From positions 48,650 to 112,649 of the forward strand of contig MEOQ01000018.1 in NCBI GenBank assembly GCA_001769275.1: a stretch of DNA of 64,000 nucleotides, read 5' to 3'. Both the position numbers and the translations under genes were made by a program. This DNA comes from Bacteroidetes bacterium GWF2_43_63. GTDB taxonomy: Bacteria; Bacteroidota; Bacteroidia; Bacteroidales; DTU049. Positions 17,098-24,289 of this stretch are shown piece by piece; within the stretch, counting starts at the first letter, position 1; each line of letters starts with the position of its first letter. The notes below the pieces were generated by a model that saw nothing but the letters and a program-made list of their open reading frames with translations, ran no database searches and was not told where the DNA came from.

Positions 17098-18033
17098 ATG
17101 AAAAAAATATTTCTACCACTGGTTTTAATGCTGTTTGCGCAAGCCACTTTTGCTCAGCAATTGTCACTGAACAGTCAGTACATGATGAACCGCTTTGTCC
17201 TCAATCCGGCCATTGCAGGGAACTACAATTACATCCCCATCAACTTCAACATCCGTAAACAATGGGATGGAATCAACGGGGCTCCGGTTACGCAGTCGCT
17301 GTCGGCACATTCATATCTTGGAAGCAATGTAGGTATTGGCGGATATTTTTTCAACGATGTTACGGGGCCAACCCGACGCACCGGAATGAATGTTTCGTTT
17401 GCCTATCAGCTGAAACTCAACAGCGACTTTTCGCGCAAACTAAGCTTTGGTCTGTCCGGAGTATTCTTTCAGCACTTCGTTGACAAAGACAAACTCACCA
17501 CCAATGAACCAGATGATATTGCCATCACCAATGGCTTCAACAATCAGTTCTGCCCCGATGCCAATTTTGGCGTATATCTTTCACAAACCAACAAATACTA
17601 TCTTGGATTTTCTATTCAAAATATGCTCGAAGTTAAAAAAGACCTGTTTGATATAAACCGTATGGTTGACAATCCTGTTGAAAGAACCTATTATGCAAAT
17701 GGTGGCTATACTTTTAATCTGAACGATGATTTTGTTTTCGAACCATCATTCCTGCTTCAATTTCAGGAAACTACCCCTGTGCAAATGGACTTCAATGGTC
17801 GCTTTGGCTACAAAAACAGGTTCTGGCTGGGTGGTTCGTATCGTATAAAAGATGCTGTAGTAATGATGGTCGGACTTGATTTTGACGATTTCTGCATTGG
17901 CTACTCATACGATCTGACCATGAGCGATATCAAAAACTATTCAAGCGGAAGTCATGAAATCAATCTGACTTATCGCATATACAAAAATGGAGCTCTCCGT
18001 CAAAACAGCAGGAGCACTCCACTGTTCAACTAA
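17098..18033 (+). CDS. PorP/SprF family T9SS outer-membrane protein
   Basis: 311 aa from ATG 17098, 13 bp after the upstream stop; a TTG 24 bases earlier is open but would overlap the previous gene. The signal peptide ends ATFA-Q. The mature start QLSLNSQYMMNRFVLNPAIAGNYNYIPINF is the hallmark of PorP/SprF (QYxxNxxxxNPAxAG), followed by the alternating strands of an outer-membrane barrel (NIRKQWDGINGAP, GIGGYFFND, MNVSFAYQL) and the typical end HEINLTYRI. Family members help secrete and attach proteins with type B sorting domains; SprF is needed for SprB in Flavobacterium johnsoniae. Its place directly after two type B cargo genes fits that role. Confidence 0.92.
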   Translation: MKKIFLPLVLMLFAQATFAQQLSLNSQYMMNRFVLNPAIAGNYNYIPINFNIRKQWDGINGAPVTQSLSAHSYLGSNVGIGGYFFNDVTGPTRRTGMNVSFAYQLKLNSDFSRKLSFGLSGVFFQHFVDKDKLTTNEPDDIAITNGFNNQFCPDANFGVYLSQTNKYYLGFSIQNMLEVKKDLFDINRMVDNPVERTYYANGGYTFNLNDDFVFEPSFLLQFQETTPVQMDFNGRFGYKNRFWLGGSYRIKDAVVMMVGLDFDDFCIGYSYDLTMSDIKNYSSGSHEINLTYRIYKNGALRQNSRSTPLFN

Positions 18034-18047
18034 TATTCATTTCTCCT

Positions 18048-19877
18048 ATGATGCGATTAATTTTATTTTCTGTTCTGATTTTTTCTTTTTCAATTAATCT
18101 TTTTTCTCAATCGGCCAATGCGATAGAGCTGATGAATAAAGGAAACTATTCCGAGGCTGCTGTTTTATTTGAAAAAGCGACCTCTGGGAGCTTGCCTGAA
18201 TATGCAGACCTCACCAATCTGGCCTATTGTTACATCATGCTGCATGATTTCATCAAAGCGGAAGCAACCTATGAAAGGGTGATGCAGCATTCGAAAAAGG
18301 AAAATATCCAACGCTTTTATTTTGGCGAAGTGCTGCGCATAAACGAAAAATATGCACAGGCCAAAGAACAGTACAACCTTTATAAGACAGCATTCCCTGA
18401 CGATTTCAAAGGTGATCAGCGCATCCGTTCCTGCGATAGTCTGGTGGTTTGGAATAAATACAATTCTAAGTATTCGACCGGAAAAATTCCTGCTATTAAT
18501 ACTACAAGCGACGAGATGTTTCCATGGATGTCGGGTGGAGTTCTGCACTTCAGCAGCAACAGCCGTACATTTCTGACTGCAGCAGGCGAAACCAGCAAAT
18601 ATACTGATGCGCAAATATTCAATATTTTCAGTTTCTCGTCAGGCCTCGTTAAACATAAAAAATTACCGGTCACCGATTCCAGCAGCTTCACAGCTTATGT
18701 TCCGGCATATGGAAAAGAAATTCTACTAACGAAAAAAATAAAAATCACACCAGCTGGCGACGAATTGAGTCCCTCAATAATCAGCATTGATCAGAAACAC
18801 TTTGTTCCTGCTGAAACTCCGACAGGATATGTGTTTTCGCATCCCTGTCTCTCAAACAACGGAAGCCGGATTTATTTTGTTTCAGACATGCCTGGCGGAT
18901 TTGGCGGCACCGATATTTATTATTCCGATCTCACTGGCGCCACATGGGGAACCGCAGTAAATGCGGGCTCCGCGATAAATACACCCGGCGACGAAATGTT
19001 TCCATATGTCACTGCACACGACTCTTTGCTTTATTTTTCGTCGGACGGACATCCGGGATATGGCAATCTTGACATCTTTGTATCGCGCATCAACAATGGG
19101 AAATGGAGTAATCCTGTAAATATGAAATCGCCAATCAACAGCATCGGAAACGATTTCTCCATTGTTTACAGCGACTATCCCTGGGAAGGCTATTTGGTCT
19201 CAAACCGTTATCCTGACTCAAAAGGCGGCAATGATATTTTTAGTTTCAACCTCGAAAAACCGGTTATTGCAATACCTGCAGATACAACAAAACCATTTGT
19301 TTACAATGCTGATCCCAGCCTTTTATATGCATTCTTTGAAACCGGCTCCAGCACTATCGATCCGGAATACACAGGAACTATGGACAGTCTGATTGGACTG
19401 ATGAAAAAATATGATTATCTGAACCTTTCCCTCATCTCTTTTGCCGATGTTCGGGGCAGCGAAAAAATCAACACCCAACTGGTGACTGATCGTCTCAATG
19501 CTGTGACAGAATATTTCACAACGGCAGGGATCAGCGCTTCGCGCATCGTTGGAAAACCCGGAACAACTTCAAGCGATCGCGAACTTGCCAACCTGACATT
19601 CCATGCGCAGATTGGCTATGTCGCCAAAGAAAATCAGGAAGATTATTTTGAGTGGAGAACCTACAATAAATACGATGTTGCTTCGCTGAAAAAAGGCAAC
19701 GGATATTCCTATTTCACCGGAAACGGCAGTCTGAAAGAGATGCAATCATTAGCCAGGGAAATAAATACACGTTTCAATCTCGGCGCATTTGTCATCGTTT
19801 CCTACCGCAATAGGGTGTTCGACGATACTGTGTTTGCACCCAATCGCCGCGTTGAAATGAAATTGTACAATAAATAA
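18048..19877 (+). CDS. OmpA-type protein with TPR and PD40 domains and a nested SPOR-like domain
   Basis: 609 aa, 14 bp after the PorP/SprF gene. A signal peptide is followed by tetratricopeptide-like helices (about 22-130; AIELMNKGNYSEAAVLFEKA), then PD40/WD40-like blades (about 150-405; DEMFPWM, RIYFVSDMPGGFGGTDIYYS, LLYFSSDGHPGYGNLDIF). This order matches T9SS-associated proteins such as PorE. An OmpA-like peptidoglycan-binding domain starts near 425 (YAFFETGSSTI, FADVRGSEK, TDRLNAV) and ends NRRVEMKLY at the C-terminus. Between its third and fourth strands lie about 80 extra residues (about 515-595) with the SPOR pattern (HAQIGYV, YSYFTGNG, GAFVIVSYRNR). It probably ties the secretion machinery to peptidoglycan. 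The nesting is discussed as a finding. Confidence 0.85.
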   Translation: MMRLILFSVLIFSFSINLFSQSANAIELMNKGNYSEAAVLFEKATSGSLPEYADLTNLAYCYIMLHDFIKAEATYERVMQHSKKENIQRFYFGEVLRINEKYAQAKEQYNLYKTAFPDDFKGDQRIRSCDSLVVWNKYNSKYSTGKIPAINTTSDEMFPWMSGGVLHFSSNSRTFLTAAGETSKYTDAQIFNIFSFSSGLVKHKKLPVTDSSSFTAYVPAYGKEILLTKKIKITPAGDELSPSIISIDQKHFVPAETPTGYVFSHPCLSNNGSRIYFVSDMPGGFGGTDIYYSDLTGATWGTAVNAGSAINTPGDEMFPYVTAHDSLLYFSSDGHPGYGNLDIFVSRINNGKWSNPVNMKSPINSIGNDFSIVYSDYPWEGYLVSNRYPDSKGGNDIFSFNLEKPVIAIPADTTKPFVYNADPSLLYAFFETGSSTIDPEYTGTMDSLIGLMKKYDYLNLSLISFADVRGSEKINTQLVTDRLNAVTEYFTTAGISASRIVGKPGTTSSDRELANLTFHAQIGYVAKENQEDYFEWRTYNKYDVASLKKGNGYSYFTGNGSLKEMQSLAREINTRFNLGAFVIVSYRNRVFDDTVFAPNRRVEMKLYNK

Positions 19878-19880
19878 TTT

Positions 19881-20624
19881 TTACAGCAGCGCCCGCAATT
19901 TCTTATATCCTTCACGGCTGGCGCGCAGTTTCTCGCCTGTTTTCAGCGTGACAAGATGCGTGTCCTTTTCATACAACTCAACTTTGTCGATGCATTGAAT
20001 ATTCACAATATAACTCCGGTGAATCCGAAGAAATTCAGCAGGCAGATTTTTCTCAAAATAATTCATTGTTTTTTCCTTCAGAAAATCGCCCTTACTGCAA
20101 TGAATCAGCACATAATCATCCTGTGATTCGATGAAGCGGATGTCGCTGACCTGAATAACATGCAGGTTGCTTCCAAGTCTCGCAACTACGCGCAAAATCT
20201 TTTCGCCGGTTTCTTCGCGCATCGCGTCAGTTTCAGAAATAACTTTTTCATGCACGGAACCGCTTTGTTTTTTTTGAAGAATCAATTTGTCCACAGCTTC
20301 ATTGAAACGCGCTTCAGAAAACGGTTTCAAAAGATAATCAACCGCACTTTTTTCAAATGCTTTCACTGCAAAATGATCGTATGCTGTGCAGAAAATGACA
20401 GCCGGCTTATATTCCAAAACTTCTAGCAATTCGAACCCATCAACTTTCGGCATTTGTATGTCTAGAAAAATCAAATCCGGTTTTACTTCATTGATCATTT
20501 TTATCGCTTCGAAACCATTCTGACATTCGCCAGAAATTTCAAGATCATTACGCTGTGCCGCATACGAGGCAATGATGTCACGTGCAGGCTTTTCATCGTC
20601 TATAATAATCACACTGAGTTTCAT
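19881..20624 (-). CDS. LytTR-family response regulator
   Basis: 247 aa. An N-terminal receiver domain (1-120) shows the acidic pair DD (9-10), phosphoacceptor Asp55 in LIFLDIQMP, and the conserved Lys in DYLLKPF. A linker leads to a C-terminal LytTR DNA-binding domain (about 140-247; VSDIRFIESQDDYVLIHCS, NYFEKNLPAEFLRIHRSYIVN). LytTR regulators bind direct repeats upstream of target genes. The start ATG overlaps the end of the kinase gene by 4 bp, so the two are translationally coupled, as is common for LytS/LytR-type pairs. Targets are unknown; the upstream LiaF-like gene suggests envelope stress. Confidence 0.93.
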   Translation of the reverse strand: MKLSVIIIDDEKPARDIIASYAAQRNDLEISGECQNGFEAIKMINEVKPDLIFLDIQMPKVDGFELLEVLEYKPAVIFCTAYDHFAVKAFEKSAVDYLLKPFSEARFNEAVDKLILQKKQSGSVHEKVISETDAMREETGEKILRVVARLGSNLHVIQVSDIRFIESQDDYVLIHCSKGDFLKEKTMNYFEKNLPAEFLRIHRSYIVNIQCIDKVELYEKDTHLVTLKTGEKLRASREGYKKLRALL

Positions 20625-21658
20625 AACTGCGGAATTTTTAAAGTTACTTTAAACACACTTCCGGAATCATTTGTTCTGAACAATGAATCATCCTTATACA
20701 TCAGACGAATGCGTCCGGCAGTATTGCTTAGGCCGGTTCCTGTACCAGTCCTGGTGCGCCCTTCGGGATCATAACTATTTTCGATATTGATTAACAGAAA
20801 AGGTGCGTTGCATTCACAATTCACCTGAATGTCGCTTTGCTTCTCGGTGCTGTACACGCCATGCTTAACAGCATTTTCGATCAGCGGCTGCAAAATCAGA
20901 AAAGGCATTTTCATACTTAGGCACTCCTCAGGCGCATGAATAGCCACGTTCAGACGATCACCAAAGCGCACTTTTTCGATATCGGTATAAAGACGAATAT
21001 GATTGATCTCCTGTTCCAATGTAGAAAACTGCTCATTGTTTTTACGAAGCGAATAGCGCAGAAGCTCACTGAGTTTTATGATCATTTCGCGCGCCTGATG
21101 AGGGTTTGAAATAGTAAGCGAGCTTACCGAATTCAGACTGTTGAACAGGAAATGCGGATTGATCTGCCACCGCAAAGCATTAAGCTCGCTCTCCTGAAGC
21201 ATCGACTGCAAACGCATTCCCTGCTCTGTTTTTTCGCGCAGCACCTGCAGGTTTTTATAAAGTCGGAATGCAAGCAGCATGAGCAACAAAAGCATTGCTG
21301 CCACAATCATCCGCGGGATGCGCGAAAGTTCGTAGAGCGAACGGTACACTCCGTTTGATTCCGAAATATATTGCAGCAACGGATCACTGACAATATAAAA
21401 CAATGACACTGCAACCAGGTATCCGAAAACCATTTGAAAAACGGATCTTGCTTTTGAAAACCGCTTGTGATCTTCGTATTGAAGCATGAAGTACAATGCC
21501 AGCCCATTGATAAAAAGCAAGGTAGTGCTGATTACGCTATCGGCGACAGCCCAGCGGAAATCAATGTTGTAAGCCACCCACAATAAAACAGCATAGAATA
21601 CTGTAATGAGTATCCATGCTGAAAAATAGGAGAAAAAAACGTGGCTTCTGCTTTTCAT
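20621..21658 (-). CDS. LytS-type membrane sensor histidine kinase
   Basis: 345 aa. The N-terminal 135 residues contain four to five hydrophobic segments (WILITVFYAVLLWVAY, VISTTLLFINGLALYFML, VFGYLVAVSLFYIV, MIVAAMLLLLMLLAF) without a large extracytoplasmic loop. A short coiled linker precedes the His-kinase motif NPHFLFNSLNS near residue 168, and a HATPase region has PLIENAVKHGV and GTGLSNTAGRI. This is the PF06580-type kinase architecture that partners LytTR regulators. It sits between the LiaF-like gene (directly adjacent) and the regulator (4-bp overlap), so all three form one operon. Confidence 0.92.
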   Translation of the reverse strand: MKSRSHVFFSYFSAWILITVFYAVLLWVAYNIDFRWAVADSVISTTLLFINGLALYFMLQYEDHKRFSKARSVFQMVFGYLVAVSLFYIVSDPLLQYISESNGVYRSLYELSRIPRMIVAAMLLLLMLLAFRLYKNLQVLREKTEQGMRLQSMLQESELNALRWQINPHFLFNSLNSVSSLTISNPHQAREMIIKLSELLRYSLRKNNEQFSTLEQEINHIRLYTDIEKVRFGDRLNVAIHAPEECLSMKMPFLILQPLIENAVKHGVYSTEKQSDIQVNCECNAPFLLINIENSYDPEGRTRTGTGTGLSNTAGRIRLMYKDDSLFRTNDSGSVFKVTLKIPQL

Positions 21659-22339
21659 TTAGTCGAGAATGCTGGTGATTTCACCTCCGCCAAACACTGC
21701 GCTGCCTCTGATAACCAATGTCCGAGACATATCAACGGTTCCGGTCATAATTCTTTTGTCAACGATTCCGCCGAAAACATTCGACGATTCAATTTTTACA
21801 TTCCAGTGAGCAGGAACAATCAGTTTGAAACCGCCAAAAACAGCCGTAACTTCGAGAATATTATCGCCTTCGGCAAGTTCGCTGTCGAGTAAAATCACAT
21901 TACTTCCACCGAAAACGACTTCTATTTTTCCTCCCTGAAACTGTTTGGATGTCACCCTGATTTCACCTCCTCCAAAGATATTCACCTCATCTAACAGATC
22001 ATTGGATCTGGCCTGTTTGCGGATGCGGCTTTTAAAAGTATGTCCCGCTTTAAAAAGAATCATAACGCCAGCAATAATAATAAGTGCAGGCCAGAACACC
22101 TGTTTGAATTCAACAGGAATTTCATAGATGTGACTGGCCAGATAAAAACCGCCAACAGCCATCATTATAATTCCGAAAATTTTTGAATCGCCGAACAGGG
22201 ATATAAAACCAATGGCGAGTAAAAGCATGGGCCAGTTGAAAATAATTCCGACCATCTGATCGTCCATCATACCCATATTGCGCAACATCCACAATACGCC
22301 GGCTGCTATTACCAATAATCCGAATACGATTCGCTTCAT
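21659..22339 (-). CDS. LiaF-like membrane protein (DUF5668 / cell-wall-active antibiotic response)
   Basis: 226 aa from the ATG at 22339 (MKRIVFGLLVIAAGVLWML); an ORF extension of 11 codons upstream lacks a better start. Four hydrophobic segments in the first 105 residues (GLLVIAAGVLWMLRNMG, WPMLLLAIGFISLFG, IIMMAVGGFYLASHIY, VFWPALIIIAGVMILF) match the DUF5668 pattern. The C-terminal half is a right-handed beta-type LiaF domain with repeated VFGG/IFGG turns (NIFGGGEIRV, VFGGSNVILL, AVFGGFKLIVP, NVFGGIVDKR, AVFGGGEITS). In Firmicutes, LiaF is an inhibitor of a three-component envelope-stress system; the same order (LiaF-like, kinase, regulator) is seen here with a LytTR regulator in place of LiaR. 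Confidence 0.8.
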   Translation of the reverse strand: MKRIVFGLLVIAAGVLWMLRNMGMMDDQMVGIIFNWPMLLLAIGFISLFGDSKIFGIIMMAVGGFYLASHIYEIPVEFKQVFWPALIIIAGVMILFKAGHTFKSRIRKQARSNDLLDEVNIFGGGEIRVTSKQFQGGKIEVVFGGSNVILLDSELAEGDNILEVTAVFGGFKLIVPAHWNVKIESSNVFGGIVDKRIMTGTVDMSRTLVIRGSAVFGGGEITSILD

Positions 22340-22372
22340 AGTCCTTTGTTTATACGTGCATTGAGTTTCCAT

Positions 22373-23006
22373 TTTTTTGAGTTTTTCAGGTTAGTGCAAC
22401 AAAGGTATGTTCACTTCACTTCGCCCGAAAACCCAAATCGGTCAATGGCTGTTTTTATCCGGTAAAGATACGAAGAGATGCAAAACTGATGAAAAAGATT
22501 CGCCAATGCCCGGAGCTGAACAAGAATGATGGGAGCCAGACACACAATGCGCATTGAGCATTGATCTCTCCGACATTCTACCGTCAGCTTGCACAGGTTG
22601 TCATTGCAGCTTTGCTGACGTGGAATCGTCGGGAAGTCAGAGTCAATAACAAGCCAAATACAAAGCAGCTTTTCGACAGAGTATATCCTGCTGTTCGTGC
22701 TTCGACGGATTTTACCCCGCTATCAATATTTCGACGGAGTTTATCCTGCGGAACGCAGGGCTCAATATGACAGCGGGGCTCAGTGTGACAGCAGACAGGG
22801 CTCATCATGCTGCAGGCGCAAACGTCACCTTTCTACTTTAAAAACTTTGCAAGCTTTCCACTTCAAAGGTGCTTCGCGTCTTCTTGTCCCTGAGGCTGGC
22901 GCCCAAGGCTAACTTATATTGCGCCGCCGGCGCATCGGATGGTGCTTCGCAGCTTTCTTTGACGCCTTCGGCTCCTTGTGCGTTGCGCCACAAGCCACTT
23001 CGTTCC
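22373..23006. repeat. repeat-rich intergenic region
   Basis: A 634-bp gap between two minus-strand genes. At 22672, 22701 and 22730 three 29-bp units start with TTCGAC(A/G)GA(G/T)T and contain TATCCTGC or a variant. They run into units beginning GCTCA at 22760, 22778 and 22800, related to the array at the start of the window. CCTGCG-GAA-CGCAGG at about 22745-22759 is a perfect hairpin at the junction. From 22860 to 23006 the sequence is GC-rich with repeated GC(G/T)CC and CTTCG words. Open frames across it have no recognisable product. Confidence 0.55.
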
Positions 23007-24008
23007 CTACTCAAGACTCAGTCTGTATTTCAGCGCGTTCACATAGTAGCGGGCGGTTTTATCGCGATAATCGACGTAGGCTTTGTTTGCCCAATCGTAG
23101 GCGGCCTGAAAATCGCCTTTCACTTCGCAGGCAACGGCCATATTCAAACAGGCCCTGCCGGCCACTTTGCGCTTCGGGTGATTGGTGAGCGGCCTCCAGA
23201 TTTCCATGGCGCCCGACCAGTCGGATGTTTCGGCATGACGGAAACCGCGCAGAAATTGCTGTTTGGCATCGGCTTTTCCGCGCTTGTACATATCGCGCCG
23301 AACCACATAATAGCTTGGCAAAAAACGACTGATGTATTCACTTCCGGCAGCATAAGCGGTCTGCGGCAACGCTTCGGGCGGCGGTATCACCAGCCCGTTC
23401 GGATTGTCAAACATAATATAGGTCTGCGTCTGATATTGGTCAATGATTTTTTTATCCTTCGGGTCGTATAATCTCCAGTAGCTGATCACATTCATGCGAA
23501 TCTGACGTGGCACTACCGGTTGGCTCTCGCCTGTAATGATTGCTCCCACCTGATTAGTGACAGTCTGAGCAACCAAATCAGAATTGGAATCAAAGGTTTC
23601 GAGCACCAGCAACACATCGGCTTTATTGGTGTTGCAAATGGCTTGTACGGTATCCCAGTTGAGCAATTCCGGCGTTTCGCGGGTGCCGGTTCCATACAAT
23701 CTTGTTTTTTCAGGAATAACAATGCTGATATCCGACCATCCGTTCATGCGGTCAAAAACGGCTTTGACACATTCATCGGAAGCCAGTTTATCGGAACCCG
23801 CCACTTCGGCCGAAGTCACCGATTCGAGAATATTTTTATCCTTGTCGTCTTGTTTCACCAACGAGCGATTTACAATAGTGATGGTCTTGATATCATCGGA
23901 CAGGGTAAGTTGCGGCGGGTTTGGATACTGAAGCGTAACCCAGCCCCATTTGCTGCAACCGGTCGATAAAACAATGATAATCAGCAGTGGGAGTAATAAT
24001 TTCTTCAT
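23007..24008 (-). CDS. lipoprotein, DUF6340-like
   Basis: 333 aa with a clear lipoprotein signal (MKKLLLPLLIIIVLSTGC, Cys18). The mature start (YPNPPQLTLSDDIKTITIVNRSLV) and the block CVKAVFDRMNGW ... LLNWDTVQAICNTNKADVLLVLETFD resemble Bacteroidota lipoproteins of the DUF6340 group. The C-terminal 90 residues are helical and TPR-like (SDWSGAMEIWRPLTNHPKRKVAGRACLNMAVACEVKGDFQAAYDWANKA in shortened form). It is probably periplasmic and anchored in the outer membrane. No enzymatic motif is visible. It stands alone and divergent from korA. Confidence 0.7.
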   Translation of the reverse strand: MKKLLLPLLIIIVLSTGCSKWGWVTLQYPNPPQLTLSDDIKTITIVNRSLVKQDDKDKNILESVTSAEVAGSDKLASDECVKAVFDRMNGWSDISIVIPEKTRLYGTGTRETPELLNWDTVQAICNTNKADVLLVLETFDSNSDLVAQTVTNQVGAIITGESQPVVPRQIRMNVISYWRLYDPKDKKIIDQYQTQTYIMFDNPNGLVIPPPEALPQTAYAAGSEYISRFLPSYYVVRRDMYKRGKADAKQQFLRGFRHAETSDWSGAMEIWRPLTNHPKRKVAGRACLNMAVACEVKGDFQAAYDWANKAYVDYRDKTARYYVNALKYRLSLE

Positions 24009-24240
24009 AAAAATCCGGATTTGGTGGTTTTTAGACCGCCGGACTTAACAAAAGTTGTACCGAAGCATTTTTTAGATATGCAACAAACTGCATATATCTG
24101 ACTTACAGTCTTGAATTCTCAAACAGTAAACTCAGATCGGTTCAAAAAAATGATGCAAAGCAGGAACTAGTGCGGATTTCAATTATTAAAACATTAAAAA
24201 TCAACATTAATATTGACTTTTTTAAGAACATCTTTTTTAA

Positions 24241-24268
24241 TTTGTATATGAAAATCGATATACCTTTG
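24241..24268 (+). promoter_or_regulatory. korAB promoter
   Basis: TTTG at 24241-24244 and TACCTTTG at 24261-24268 match the Bacteroidota -33 (TTTG) and -7 (TAnnTTTG) boxes with a 16-bp spacer. Transcription would start near 24274, 16 bases before the korA ATG at 24290. Confidence 0.65.
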
Positions 24269-24289
24269 CACAATTTTAATTACCAACGT

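Noticed and set aside
22672..22758. Possible CRISPR array from the 29-bp period
   Set aside because: The units are contiguous and degenerate, with no unique spacers between conserved repeats, and no cas gene is present.
22869..23471. 200-codon open frame on the + strand
   Set aside because: Most of it is antisense to the DUF6340-like lipoprotein gene and the rest is repeat-rich sequence; no signal, motif or start context supports it.
24170..24289. 40-codon N-terminal extension of korA
   Set aside because: The stretch is AT-rich with low-complexity residues and contains the -33/-7 promoter boxes.
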